From Viola odorata (taxonomy: Eukaryota > Streptophyta > Magnoliopsida > Malpighiales > Violaceae): 64,000 nt of DNA. Position numbers and translations under genes: made by a program. Where the stretch lies: the NCBI GenBank assembly GCA_963691705.1, contig OY829543.1, positions 46,356,564 through 46,420,563 on the forward strand. Direction: 5' to 3'. Below the pieces are notes generated by a model. It saw nothing but the letters and a program-made list of their open reading frames with translations, did not search any database and was not told where the DNA came from. Shown in pieces: positions 10,066 to 21,949 of this stretch (positions are counted from its first letter, which is position 1; each line of letters begins with the position of its first letter).

Positions 10066-11707
10066 TGGACAAGGGAGTCCAAATTTCCTCATGCTGTTTG
10101 GGCTGCTGGCCGTGGTCTTATTGCACTTCTATTACCCAATTTCGACGTCGTAGATAATTTATGGCTGGAGCCATGTTCTTGGCAGGTCAGTAATATCTTC
10201 TTTTGGCTAATTTGTGCTGATTTATGAGGATAGGACTAATTTCATATTTCCAATGCTTTCCTTGGTTTAATAACTCTGTCCATCCATTTTAGGCCAGATG
10301 AGAACAAAATATATTGATTTGGAAAATGAATTTTTAGATTTCATTATCATGTATTGCCTCTTCTTTCCTCCACGCGATGCAGGCTTAAGGATTGTTTTAT
10401 GTATGTTGGAATCTGGTTCTAAATGCTAGTAAAGACCATGCATTTCAAGGTTACATACTGTAAAATCATGTCCTTGTCCAGTGCGAATAATGCATTTGTG
10501 GACTATTACAGCTATTTAGCCATGTGTAACCAAATAGCATTATGGGAATATGGTCTATTAAACTTTTAGATGTTGTATAGTCCCAGAGACAACCCTGACT
10601 AACTTAAGCTAGGTTGCATTTTTGCTGTTTCTGTTATCCCCACCATCCTGGTTTGTGCCAGTAATTACATTCTTATTACTATTATAAAGAGGCTCTAAAA
10701 ATTAGAAACTTTTAGTCGCACCTTTAGATACTGATGTCATTCTCTTTTTTATGTGATAACTGGTTATATTTTGGGTATTAACAACCAGAGAACCTATTAA
10801 GAACTTGACTTGCTCCATATGTAGGGAATTGAATGCACAAAGATCAGTAAGGCCAGAAATGAAAGTTCCCTGAATGGGAATTTGGAATTAAGATCATACC
10901 TCGAAAAGAAGCTCATATTTTGTTTCGGTTCCGATGTTGCATCCCAGCTACTGCTTCCATTTGGAGAAGAAAACTCTCTGTCCTCATCAGAACTAAAACA
11001 AGCTCAGGAGGTTGGTGTGATTCACGTGACAATGCATCACTCTTATTATAATTTGATAGGAGTATATGCGCCAGTTAATATGTCTGCAATTTGCAGCAGA
11101 TAGCTACACGGATGGTGATCCAATATGGGTGGGGGCCTGATGACAGTCCGGCAATTTACTATAGTAACAATACGGTAATTCCTTGATCTCTTTGACCCAA
11201 AAGTTACTCAAGAAAAAGAAAACATTTTTTACCTTAATTACCATGGGGCTCGAGCTTTTTTACTGCACAACTCGCAGAGGTCTGTTGTGCCACATAAAGA
11301 AATGTATTATGCGCGCACATACAGACACACTTGCTTAGTCATATGATTGGTCTTTACGGTGCTTAGAATAATTTGTGCCATGTCCAATGACTCACTTAGA
11401 GTTTCAATTTTCCATGTGTCTTAATCCTTCTTCCTTTTCTTACCTGGTTTAGGGTACATCTTTAAGCACGGGGAACAACCATGAATATGAGATGGCGGCC
11501 AAAGTTGAAAAGGTAGGTTTGCGTAGACAGAATTGGTTCATATAATATTTAGCCACATTATTTGATGAAACTTATGTTCTTGATTCTTGTTATTACAGAT
11601 GTATGATTTAGTGTATGTTAAAGCTAAACGAATGCTTCAGGAAAATCGCCCGAGCTCTTGAAAAGACTGTTGAAGAATTACTTGAATTTGAGATCTTGAC
11701 AGGCAAG
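10066..11707 (+). pseudogene. FTSHI5: FTSHI5-like gene, copy A, 3' central exons
   Basis: Five exons continue the FTSHI5 similarity with normal GT-AG borders: 10066-10185, 10825-11010, 11100-11174, 11453-11512 and 11599-11707. Recognisable segments are ESKFPHAVWAAGRGLIALLL, NFDVVDNLWLEPCSWQ, LRSYLEKKLIFCFGSD, IATRMVIQYGWGPDDSPAIY and NNHEYEMAAKVEK, which belong to the degenerate protease-like C-terminal domain. The last exon is 109 bases against 108 in copy B: a single extra base in the run reading GAAAATCGCCCGAGC (about 11650) shifts the frame. Together with the upstream lesions this confirms a pseudogene. The next intron contains the Ty3/gypsy insertion at 12176, and the final two exons resume at 20891. 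Confidence 0.85.
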
Positions 11708-12175
11708 GTATAAAGCTGACAGGCTAGAATCATTTGAACTGCCATTATTGCTATGGATTGCTTCTCAATGCAACTCTCACCTTTATTTTACCAGCTGTTA
11801 TGTAATTTTCATTTCTGACATGCTGATTATTGTTGACGAATGATGAATGTTAGCATTTAGACTCCTTTTTTAATCTACTACTAAGGAGAAAATATTTGTT
11901 ATCAAAATGAATTATTAAAAACAAGATGCTTAGGGTTGCTCCTGATAGCGTAAGTCAGGAGAGAGCTGCTTAGAGTGGTTGGCGAAAAAAACAAATGGTT
12001 TGGCCATGTCCAGTGACTACTGAAGACAATGAAGTTTTAGGCGAGAAAAGAGTTAGGGTTTGATTGAATTGCATAATCTATCCCAAATAACTGTCAAGTA
12101 GTCCAGGTTCTTGTATGTTTGTTTGGTTACTGAAGGCACCCTTATGAAACAAAATAGATTGTCACCCTGCCTTAG

Positions 12176-13190
12176 TGATACAATCGCTCCGATCGCATCG
12201 CGTACTCGAAGCCAACGCCAAAATCTCGTGACATGTATGCTTCAACATTCACGCCGCGAAGAGGCTCACCCAAAGCCCAAGGACCAATGGAGCTTATGTA
12301 TGCAAATCTAAGGACCAAAGGGGAGCCAACCTCCTTTCTAGCCCAGCCCAGCCCAACCCATCATCAAGCAGCAGCTGTCCTCCTTTCCAGCCCAGCCCAT
12401 CAAGCAGCAAGCAACCCATCATCAAGCAGCAGCTTGGAAAGGACAACCCAGCCCATCAAGCAGCAGCAGCAGCCCACGCTCCTGCCCCAAGCGACGTCGT
12501 CCAGCATTATCCAAGCTGCCTCCCAGCAGCGCCCACGTGTCCTCCCAAGCAGCATCGCCCCCACGCCCACGCACGTCCGCACAACGTGGCCCACCAGCGC
12601 CTTCACCCGCAAGCTAGGCTCACTCGCCCATCAACCCACGCAATTCGACAAAAAAAAAAAAGCATTTTCAAGCTTGGATTTTCCCAAACTATAAATAGAT
12701 GCCTTCGTTCTCATTTAATACTCGTTTTTTGATCATTGATAAACACTCAATCTTGAAGCCAATTTTAGCTTAATTAATTCTTGTAATTTCTTGCTTTCTT
12801 TCCCTAAATTTCTTGTAAATTTTCGGCTTCAAACTAGCATTTCCATTGCAAGTTTGAGATCGATTATTTTTCGAGTACATTCAATATAGAAAGGTTGCTC
12901 GTTCTAGTTAACGAGAGGGTTTTCTTGAATTTACTTGCTCATTTAATTTTTCATCTTTCACTTCTAAGATTCCCGATTCAAGAACCATTAATCTTGAATC
13001 AAAATTCCAAAAGTATTTCCTTAAAATTCCTACATCGTTCCATTACAATTTCCCGCTGCGCCTATCTCCTAAATCCATTCCAAAGTAATTGGTTTCCAAA
13101 TTTGAACAAGAACGCCATAATCCTTCATTATCCGAGCCATCCCCAATCGAGACTAGTTCCTTGCAAATTCAACATCGAAGGATCCTAACA
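12176..13190 (+). repeat. TE1 5' LTR
   Basis: 1015 bp starting TGATACAATCGC and ending GATCCTAACA. It contains a TATA box CTATAAATAG at 12689-12698 and a repetitive CAGCCCATCAAGCAGCAG-type segment (about 12345-12475) that is longer than in the 3' LTR. Open frames inside the LTR are not interpreted as genes. Confidence 0.93.
12689..12698 (+). promoter_or_regulatory. TATA box of TE1 5' LTR
   Basis: CTATAAATAG lies about 500 bp before the LTR end, with the same context in the 3' LTR (about 20253). It is the likely start region of the element transcript. Confidence 0.6.
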
Positions 13191-13192
13191 CG

Positions 13193-13204
13193 TGGTAGCG
13201 GAGC
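13193..13204 (+). other. TE1 primer-binding site (initiator-Met-tRNA-like)
   Basis: Two bases after the LTR end the sequence reads TGGTAGCGGAGC, close to the common plant PBS TGGTATCAGAGC that pairs with initiator methionine tRNA. Two mismatches leave some doubt. Confidence 0.55.
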
Positions 13205-13862
13205 TCGACTGTCTCGAAGGTTGGTAAACATTCAAAATTGCTCTAATCAATTCCTTTTCAATTTTCCGAAATTCATTAACCATTGTATAAATTTTGCCAC
13301 TAACGCAAATTTTATTTTCTTTGCTATTTATTTGCGATCTGAGCGTCCCATCACTTGTGATAAAAAAATAAATATATTTTGTATATATATAAATATATAA
13401 AAAAAATAAAAAATCAAAGATTGACACAAGTCAAAAGCAAGGGGCAAGATCGCTAGGTAAGCTTTTCAATACTTGACGTGAGTTTAAATTGGACGAGTAA
13501 AGCTTTTCTTTCGGCTTCTTAAACAACAACCCTTTTGCGCCATTCTTCATTCGAGTCTTTGTAAGTTTTCCATTATTGATTCCACATCTTTTCTACTCCA
13601 AATTAAGGTAAGTGCACAACTTCACTTTGCCCGTGTTATTTACCTTAATTTTCCATACCTTCTTTGTGTACCGAGTTTTCATTGTATGTCACCAAATTGC
13701 TCATCATTCTTTGAGTCGTTAAACTAAAATTGGCATTAATTTTTATTTTTGTGTGATTTTGGTGAGAACAATCGAGAGAAGAGTGTAAACACGTGAGGGA
13801 GGGTACTAACAAACACCTTTTAGTTCTCTTTTGTGTTTATTTTCTTTGTGCAGGTACACACC

Positions 13863-15212
13863 ATGTCCAACGACCCTACCATTACCGAAGAACATTCGGA
13901 AGTACCACCCCCACCGCCCGATCCAAACATGAGCCACATTAGCTCCATATTGGAGAAAATGATGGCTAGGCTCGAGGCCATTGAAACTCGACAAGCCCAA
14001 ACACCCCCACCACTACAAACACCACTACTACAAAGAACCCCTACATTTCCCCACTTCCAACAAAGAACCCGATCCACCGATCCAAGAAATCAACTCCTAT
14101 ATAGTCCTCCCTTCAATAGCAACACCGAAGGTGTCTATGCCCATACTGATAGTAGCGACAACGAGAAGGATCGCCAATCACGTAACCGCCCATCCCCTAA
14201 CATGCCCCAAACATCTCATCCACTAACTCCACCCTTCCTAAACCGAACTCGAAACAACACGTCTAACCGAGGGCCTGATATTCCACTCCACCGAGCGAAT
14301 TCCTATGTGCCACCACCATACCACCCATTCGTGTCCGATCCGACCCTCCCTCGGTCACATATTCCATCACGTCAAACTCCTTTCGTTGACGCACCACGAC
14401 ACGAACCTCTAAGGGAGGCTCGAAGGGCACCTCGACATAAGGAACGGTATGACAATCCCTCCAGTATTAAATTATTTCTTCCATCCTTTGAGGGTAAAGA
14501 TGACCCTGATGTTTATTATGAATGGGAAAGTAAGATGGAAAGGATATTTGCATGTTACACTTACTCGGAAGAAAAGAAGTGTCGTTTGGCTGTTGTTGAG
14601 TTCACAGGTTTGGCCATACAATGGTGGGAGAGAGTCCTGGTCAATCGAAGATTGGACGGTGAACCGCCAATAATGACTTGGACTAAACTGGTGGAGGAGA
14701 TGTGGCAACGGTTTGTGCCGGTCTACTACCTCCGAGATTTACATCAGAAACTCCAACGATTGTATCAAGGAAGTAAAAGTGTCACGGAGTTTTACCATGA
14801 GATGTTATCCATGTTGACACGATTGGATGTACGAGAGAGTAGTGAGGCAACCATGGCCCGATTTCTTGGTGGTCTTCGCAAGGAAATCTCCCAACAGTTG
14901 GACTTCCTTACCTACAATACACTCGAGGAGATGTATCACCTAACCCTTAAACTAGAACGCCAAGTAAGCTCTAAATCCCGAAACTTTGTCAATACTACTT
15001 CTTCTTCTACTCCACACTCTGTGACCAATACCAAAAAGCCTTGGCAAACAAACACCTCTAAACCGAGCTACACCAAACCAACTGACTCCCGACCAAACTA
15101 CACCAACCCACCCGACCCCAAGACACCTCCAAAATACCAACCCCAAACACAACCCAAAGGACTCCAAGCCGATCCATTGAGTGCTTCAAATACGGCGGTA
15201 AAGGACACATGA
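13863..15212 (+). pseudogene. TE1 gag
   Basis: Gag forms the virus-like particle of the element. I start at the ATG at 13863 (MSNDPTITEEH). The first 180 residues are proline-rich and disordered. The retrotransposon gag domain follows at about residues 200-370, with the landmark segments FTGLAIQWWERVLVNRR, FVPVYYLRDLHQKLQRLYQG and FLGGLRKEISQQLDF. The frame ends at 15212, while the zinc knuckle that should follow is encoded in another frame (15182-15223: C at 15182, H at 15206, C at 15221). A frameshift therefore lies near 15150-15180. In that knuckle the second cysteine codon is TAC (Tyr, 15191), so CCHC is broken. The acidic linker after it hits a TAA at 15380-15382. Confidence 0.88.
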
Positions 15213-15403
15213 GGGCCGAGTGTCCAAACCGTCGCATCATCTTGGTTCGAGAAGGAGGGGAGATAGTAAGTGAAGACGAGGAATCTGAGAGGGAAGAAGA
15301 AGCCGAATTTGAGGAAGAAGACGAGTATGCCCCTTTAGAGATTCCCCGAAATCTGGTTGTCCGACGGACTTTGAGTATGTAAGCCCGAGCAGATGATGAG
15401 GTC

Positions 15404-17257
15404 TTGGAACAGAGAGAGAACTTGTTCCATACAAGGGGTGTAGCTGATGGGATGGTCATGTCGATCATCATTGATAGTGGGAGCTGTGCTGATGTGGCTA
15501 GCACCTTGCTAGTTCATTCGCTTGGACTATCGACGACCAAGCACCCACACCCTTACGTGTTGAACTGGTTCAACGATGGAAGTTCGATCAAGGTAGTCAA
15601 ACAAGTAAGAGTCAAGTTTCAGATTGGAGAGTACATGGACGAACGAGTGTGTGACGTCGCTCCCATGCAAGCCAGCCACCTTCTGCTTGGCCGACCGTGG
15701 CAGTTTGATCGCCACGTCATTCATAACAGTTTCCACAACACCTACCGGCTCACTCACGACGACCACAAATTCATGATTCCCCCACTAGCACCTAGTCAGG
15801 TATACGAAGACCAAATCAAGCTTGAAAAAATGAGTGCGGTCTTTGATATTTCAATTTCTTTACTTAAAAAAGAGGAAAAAAGTGGAGTGAAAAATGTAAG
15901 CGGTGAGAGCATTCAAAATAGCCCGCAAGAAAAAAGTGAGCTTGCGAAAAGAGGAGAGAAAAAGGAAGGAAAGAGTGGAAACACACGGCTAGAAAAAAAT
16001 GAGCTAGCTAGCGAGGTTCCGAGGGGAACGAGAGAAGAGAGAAAAGTGAGTCTCATGGGAAGATCTCAGGATGTGAGGCGTGCGCTTGTTGCTCAAAAAC
16101 CCATTATTTTTCTCCGTTTATGTGCCTTGAGTGCGGAAACATCTAACACTAACCCCGTTTCCTCTTCTCCTACTTTTGTGTCTTTGATGACAGATTTTCA
16201 AGACGTGTTTCCTGATGAGTTACCCGAAGGGCTACCACCCATCCGAGGGATCGAGAACAAGATCGATTTGATCCCCGGTGCGCCTATGCCTAACCGCCCA
16301 GCTTATTGGTGTAATCCGATGGAAACCAAGGAGTTGGAGACTCAAGTCGAGGCGCTTCTCGCAAAAGGTTATGTCCGAGAAAGCCTTTCCCCGTGTGTCG
16401 TTCCAGTGATCCTCGTTCCAAAGAAAGACGGTTCGTGGCACATGTGCATGGATTGCCGAGCCGTCAATAAGGTAACCATTAAATACTCGCACCCCATACC
16501 TAGACTTGATGATATGCTAGATGAACTCAGTCATGCTACAATATTTTCTAAAATTGATTTGGCTAGTGGATATCATCAAATCCGTATGCATGAAGGAGAC
16601 CAATGGAAAACTGCTTTCAAAACTAAATTTGGTCTTTATGAATGGTTAGTTATGCCTTTCGGATTAACAAATGCTCCTAGCACATTTATGCGTTTAATGA
16701 ATCATGTGTTGGGTGACTTTATTGGTAAGTTTGTTGTTGTTTATTTCGATGACATCTTGATATATAGTTCCTCGCATGATTCCCATTTTGAGCATTTACG
16801 ACTTGTATTCCTAACCCTTCGCGAGCATAAGCTTTATGCTAAACTCGCGAAGTGCGAGTTTTGTTTGGACGAAGTCCACTTTCTTGGCTTTATTGTAGGT
16901 GCTGAAGGACTCAAAGTTGATCAAGCCAAGATCAAGGCGATTGCGGATTGGCCAACTCCGCAAAATATGAACGAGGTGCGCTCATTCCATGGTTTGGCCG
17001 GTTTCTATCGACGGTTCGTGAAGGATTTCTCAACGATTGTCGCGCCCCTCAACGCACTCACCAAGAAGGACATTCCGTTCGTATGGGGGCCCGAGCAAGA
17101 TGAGGCCTTCAAGACCCTTAAGGAATGCCTTGTGTCCAGCCCGGTTCTCGCCCTAGCCGACTTTGACAAGACGTTAGAGGTCCAATGCGATGCCAGTGGA
17201 GTCGGGATTGGAGCGGTGTTATTACAAGGAGGTCGACCGATAAGCTTATTTCAGTGA
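15404..17257 (+). pseudogene. TE1 protease-reverse transcriptase-partial RNase H
   Basis: A 617-codon open frame without a clear ATG, normally part of one polyprotein. It carries an aspartic protease (IIDSGSCADVA, D at 15473, and HLLLGRPWQFD), then reverse transcriptase from about 16190 with KKDGSWHMCMDCRAVNK, FSKIDLASGYHQIRM, MPFGLTNAPSTFMRLMN and the catalytic YFDD at 16742-16753. The RNase H start LEVQCDASGVGIGAVL follows. The frame breaks near 17240 by one extra base; RNase H similarity continues in the next frame (17255-17520: [20 protein letters not shown]). An inserted lysine/glutamate-rich linker (about 15830-16090) separates protease and RT. These enzymes mature Gag and copy the element RNA to DNA; here the chain is broken. 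Confidence 0.9.
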
Positions 17258-17528
17258 GAAGCTGAAGGACGCCCAGCTCAATTACTGTACATATGATCGG
17301 GAACTATACGCCCTATATTCGAACCCTCACTGTTTGGGAGCACTACCTCGTCCTGAAGGAGTTCGTTGTTCACACCGACCATCTATCCCTTCGCTACCTC
17401 AAAGGACAAGGTAAGTTGAATCGTCGCCATGCTGTTTGGCTAGAGTTCATTGAGCGATTCCCATTCCCGAAGGAAAGGAGAACACAGTCGCCGACACCCT
17501 TTCCCGAAGGTATACACTCATTACTACT

Positions 17529-18504
17529 TTGCAATCTAAATTATTGGGATTTTCGCATATCATTGAAATGTATGAAAATGATGATGATTTTCATGTGGCG
17601 TATGATGCATGCTTAAATGGACCTTTTGAAAACTACTCTTTGCATGATAGATTCCTGTTTTGTAAAAGTCGTTTGTGTGTGCCTAACTGTAGCATGCGTG
17701 AGCTTCTCATTAAAGAGGCTCACGGTGGTGGACTTAGCAGTCACTTCGGTATTAACAAAACTTTGAATACTTTAAAAGAACATTTTTATTGGCCGCGTAT
17801 GCGCCCTATGATAACTCGAATTGTTAATGCATGCGTTGAATGCCATCGTGCTAAGTCTACATCTCACGATCATGGTCGTTACATGCCATTGCATGTTGCT
17901 TCGCACCCTTGGTACGATATTTCCATGGATTTTGTACTAGGATTGCCTAGAACTAGTAATGGAAAAGATGTTATCTTTGTTATTGTTGATCGATTTTCTA
18001 AAATGGCACATTTTATTCCTTGTAAATCCACTGCTGATGCTTCTCATATAGCTAACCTATTTTTCCGAGAGGTTGTCCGCCTCCACGACATGCCACAAAC
18101 AATTGTAAGTGATAGAGACTTAAAATTTTTGAGTCATTTTTGGCGTGTCCTGTGGGCCAAGTTGGGGACCAAGCTATTGTTTTCCACATCCTACCACCCC
18201 CAAACGGATGGCCAGACGGAGGTAGTCAATCGCACTCTTGGTAACTTGCTTCGAATCATGGTACTGAAATACTCTAAGAATTGGGATCAATGTCTTCCTT
18301 TTGTGGAGTTTGCATATAATCGTGCCATGCATTCTGCCACCTTATTTTCTCCATTTGAGCTCGTCTATGGGTTCAATCCACTTACCCCCATGGACTTGCT
18401 CTCTTTACCTGTTTCTCATGTAACCAGCTTAGATGGAGAAGAACGAGCGGCCACAGTCAAGGAGCTACATGCTAAGGCCAAGCAAAGGATGCAAAACTTA
18501 AACG
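17529..18504 (+). pseudogene. TE1 integrase, N-terminal and catalytic part
   Basis: The integrase zinc-binding module is visible as HFGINKTLNTLKEHFYWPRM with ACVECHRAK. The catalytic core has the three acidic residues: D in ISMDFVLGLP, D in IVSDRDLKFL and E in QTDGQTEVVNRTLG. The NRAMHSATLFSPFELVYGFN segment that usually closes the core follows. The frame is then cut at 18505 by the hAT-type MITE; the reading frame resumes after it at 19485. The protein would insert the cDNA copy into the genome but cannot be made whole here. Confidence 0.9.
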
Positions 18505-19476
18505 TAGAGGTGTCAATTCGGGTCTGCGGGCCGGACCCGACCCGGACCCGACCAGACCCGAGACACCCGGGTCGGGACCAGTCCCGGTCCCGACAAAAAA
18601 TGGGACCAAAAATTGGTCCCGGTCCCGGCCCGACGGGTCCGGGACCAGACCCGGAAGCTACCTTTTTTTTTTTCAATTATTTACTTAACTCCTTCTTTTG
18701 TTTTCTTTTCCTTTCTTTTCCTTTTTGTTTAAGATCATTATGTAAAGCTAAAGGTTCAATTCCCTTAATCCAAACTACAAATCAAGTCAGTAAAGCAATA
18801 AGCAAGAAATGTTGCAGATTCAAAAAAGAAGCAACAATCAATAACCCACCAAAAGACACCTAAAAAGATTAGAATGCAGAGAAAAGGAAAGAAAGATCAG
18901 AAGGGAAGTTGGTGCTGCGAAGATCTGCCAGCAGATCAGTAACCAAGTGAAGGAAACTAAAATCCAAGCTAGAAAGCACCGAGACTCACCGATATATAAC
19001 TTTGACCGAGTTAACTAGAAGAAACATCAAAAACTACGAGATGGGAATCTAAGCTTTCACTTTGAGAAACAGCCCACACCCAGAAAAGAGATGAAAAAGT
19101 TAAGAGGCTATTTGGAGCTTGCGGCGGCGGCGGCGGTTCAGGAGGCAGGTGAGAGCACAAGGTATTGCCGGGGTTTTGGTGTGGAGGAGGAGGTGTGGTT
19201 CTATATTTTGTTAGTGCTTGCCCAAAATCAGTCGAAGAAGAAAAGAAATAGAGGTGTGCTGCGCAGAAGAAAAGAATAATGAAGAAGGGAAAGAAAATTA
19301 GGTTAAGTGAATTTTCCGGGTCTCGGGACTGTCTGGCCCGGATGGACCCGGGATTTTCCGAGTCGGGACCAGACCCGGTCCCGACTTAAAATGGGACCAG
19401 AAATTGGTCCCGGACCCGGCCCGAATTCCCGGGTCCGGGTCGGGACCGCGGGTCTGGTCCCAAATTGACACCTCTA
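18505..19476. mobile_element. hAT-type MITE, 972 bp, nested in TE1 integrase
   Basis: The terminal inverted repeats TAGAGGTGTCAATTCGGG / CCCAAATTGACACCTCTA match at 17 of 18 positions. They are flanked by an exact 8-bp duplication CTTAAACG (18497-18504 and 19477-19484). An 8-bp TSD with TAGNGGTGTCAA ends is characteristic of the hAT superfamily. There is no transposase frame, so it is non-autonomous. The first and last about 150 bp are packed with GGACC/GGTCC words in both orientations (such as GGACCCGACCCGGACCCG), typical of subterminal transposase-binding repeats. The interior is ordinary AT-richer DNA with a GCG trinucleotide run at about 19120. Confidence 0.9.
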
Positions 19477-19782
19477 CTTAAACGCCAAACTCGAGGAGAA
19501 GCGCAATGCAGGCAAACGAGTCAAATCCTTTGAAGTTGGAGATTGGGTTTGGGTGCATCTACGCAAGGAGCGTTTCCCTCACCTTCGGAAGTCTAAATTG
19601 AACCATAAAAGGGCTGGTCCTTTCCTTATTATTAATAAGATTAACGATAATGCTTATGTTTTAGACATTCCTACATCTTTTGCTATTTCCTCTCCATATT
19701 TATTAGAGGATTCAGATGACGAGGACCCTGAGGACGTGCAAGCTTTGGATTCGAGGTCGAATCCACTCGAAGGGGGAGGGGA
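19477..19782 (+). pseudogene. TE1 integrase C-terminal part (resumes after MITE)
   Basis: The same frame as the catalytic core continues with KLEEKRNAGKRVKSFEVGDW, WVHLRKERFPHLRKSKLN and GPFLIINKINDNAYVLDI, the SH3-like C-terminal integrase domain. It ends in an acidic DSDDEDPEDVQALDSRSNP tail. The frame runs on into the 3' LTR, where the first 40 bases encode IAPIASRTRSQ, a tail often seen at the end of plant gypsy polyproteins. Confidence 0.85.
19770..19782 (+). other. TE1 polypurine tract
   Basis: AAGGGGGAGGGGA lies immediately 5' of the 3' LTR (TGATACGATCGC at 19783). It is the plus-strand primer site for reverse transcription. Confidence 0.85.
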
Positions 19783-20754
19783 TGATACGATCGCTCCGAT
19801 CGCATCGCGTACTCGAAGCCAACGCCAAAATCTCATGGCATGGCATGTATGCTTCAACATTTACGCCGCGAAGAGGCTCACCCAAAGCCCAAGGACCAAT
19901 GGAGCTTATGTATGCAAATCCAAGGACCAAAGGGGAGCCAACCTCCTTTCCAGCCCAGCCCATCATCAAGCAGCAGTTGTCCTCCTTTCCAGCCCAGCCC
20001 ATCAAGCAGCAACTTGGAAAGGATAGCCCAGCCCATCAAGCAGCAGCAGCAACCCACGCTCCTGCCCCCAAGCGACGTCGTCCAGCATTATCCACCCTGC
20101 CTCCCAGCAGCGCCCACGTGTCCTCCCAAGTAGCATCGCCCCCACGCCCAAGCACGTTCGCACGACGTGGCCCACCAGCAAGCTAGGCCCACTCGCCCAT
20201 CAACCCACGCAATTCGGCAAAAAAAAAAGCATTTTCATTGGATTTTCCCAAGCTATAAATAGATGCCTCCGTTCTCATTTAATACTCATTTTTTGATCAT
20301 TGATAAACACTCAATCTTGAAGCCAATTTTAGCTTAATTAATTCTTGTAATTTCTTGCTTTCTTTCCCTAAATTTCTTGTAAATTTTCGGCTTCAAACTA
20401 GCATTTCCATTGCAAGTTTGAGATCGATTATTTTTCAAGTATATTCAATATAGAAAGGTTGCTCGTTCTAGTTAACGAGAGGGTTTTCTTGAATTTACTT
20501 GCTCATTTAATTTTTCATCTTTCACTTCTAAGATTCCCGATTCAAGAACCATTAATCTTGAATCAAAATTCCAAAAGTATTTCCTTAAAATTCCTACATC
20601 GTTCCATTACAATTTCCCGCTGCGCCTATCTCCTAAATCCATTCCAAAGTAATTGGTTTCCAAATTTGAACAAGAACGCCATAATCCTTCATTATCCGAA
20701 CCATCCCCAATCGAGACTAGTTCCTTGCAAATTCAACATCGAAGGATCCTAACA
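19783..20754 (+). repeat. TE1 3' LTR
   Basis: 972 bp, aligned end to end with the 5' LTR and also ending GATCCTAACA before the CTTAG duplication. It lacks some of the CAGCC/CAAGCAGCA repeat units present in the 5' LTR. Confidence 0.93.
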
Positions 20755-20890
20755 CTTAGGTATTCTAGGCGTCACTCTATATTCAAAATTGAAGCATGAC
20801 TTTGTATGTTAGATTGGTTGTTGAGGTTGGTAATTAGAAATGCCATTCATCTTATTTGTTACGCTTATGATCTTTTCCTTCTCATTGCAG

Positions 20891-21483
20891 GATTTGGAAA
20901 GAATGCTTAGAGAGAATGGCGGGGTTCAGGAGAAAGGACCTTTTTCCCTCCTGGAGACTAATTATACAGAGGTGTGTTCCAACCTCCTACTTTTTAAGCG
21001 GATACAGTTGTTGTCGTCTCCACTCTTACTTGCGGAACTGCGTAATATTTCTTTATTCCGTTCACATACGATGCACACAACTGCTGTAGACATTCTCTAT
21101 CATTGGTCAATAATGCTTAAAAAGGGTTATGAAGAGAGAAACCTTTAGAGTAAAATCCATAAGTAGAAAGCCATAATGAAAACAAGAAGGTATATCTGAA
21201 ATTCAAGGGTACAAGCTAAGTAGATAAGCTTGTGGAACTCAACCTAAACAAAAAAAGAACAAGTATATAGTAATTTGAAATCGGCACGTTTATTTGCTAC
21301 ACTTTAGTATGCTCCTGGCTATGATAGACAACTTCAGTATCTATTTATCTGCCTTTGTGCTCAGATGTTAACTTATAGGTTGTGCCTCTTTTTGATCACC
21401 TTTGATCTTTTCAGCCGACGCCAAGTAGCTTACATGATACTGGCAGTGGATCAGGGCCTGCTCTTTTGCGTGCATCTGCATAG
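20891..21483 (+). pseudogene. FTSHI5: FTSHI5-like gene, copy A, last two exons
   Basis: Exon 20891-20971 (DLERMLRENGGVQEKGPFSL) and the final exon 21415-21483 (LHDTGSGSGPALLRASA, then TAG) resume the FTSHI5 copy after the TE1 insertion. Both match copy B at 36631-36711 and 37121-37189 with a few substitutions, and their lengths are identical. They would be spliced only across an intron of about 9.2 kb containing TE1. Given the upstream damage the exons are not functional. The downstream 3' flank remains similar to copy B up to about 21814. Confidence 0.85.
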
Positions 21484-21949
21484 AACATTTGGAAACATTC
21501 ATTTCTGGCACTGAACTGAAAGCCATCGATTTCTACGAGCATAGATTTCTAGGTCATGAACTCTAGTTGTACAGGAAGTAGGTTTTGGTTGAGAAGAGGA
21601 TTCCATTTTTTCCTTCTCAGCTATCGGTGATCAATCCCGTTTCAGGCGAGAGTTTTTATCTTGTAACTTTTTCCTTTTATTTATTGTTTCTTTTGTATGA
21701 CAAAATGTAAAAAATGGTTACTTTTTAGTTAAAAATAAAGGTGCAAATGCAATTCTCTTCTTCTTTCCCAGTTTGTGTGTGGTTGAGAAGCTATAAATGG
21801 GAATCTGCTGAATTTATTTTTGTAAAAAAGCCTTAATGACTCGTTGAATTTCTTTGGAAGTAAAAATTATGACTAAAAGAACTTATATTTTGAAATAAAG
21901 GAACCAATTATAAAGAATTAATATTAAAATATTAAAACTTTAAAAACTA

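Larger units (their letters stand above)
12176..20754 (+). mobile_element. Ty3/gypsy LTR retrotransposon (TE1), 8.6 kb, with TSD CTTAG
   Basis: A complete but defective element. Its ends are TGATAC...CTAACA and its flanks are CTTAG at 12171-12175 and 20755-20759. The empty site is preserved in copy B (about 36497-36501), which proves the borders. Order: 5' LTR, PBS-like site, gag, protease, reverse transcriptase, RNase H, integrase, polypurine tract, 3' LTR. The gene order RT-RH-IN and the motifs (DSGS protease, YFDD RT, zinc-binding and DDE integrase) define Ty3/gypsy. No chromodomain was recognised. Frame breaks at about 15150-15210, a stop at 15380 and a shift near 17240, plus a MITE in the integrase region, make it non-autonomous. 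The LTRs differ by several indels (1015 against 972 bp) and scattered substitutions, so the insertion is not very recent. Confidence 0.95.

Noticed and set aside
12111..12694. Open frames within the TE1 5' LTR (repeated in the 3' LTR)
   Set aside because: Composed of the CAGCCCATCAAGCAGCA repeat; lengths change with repeat number between LTRs, so not coding.
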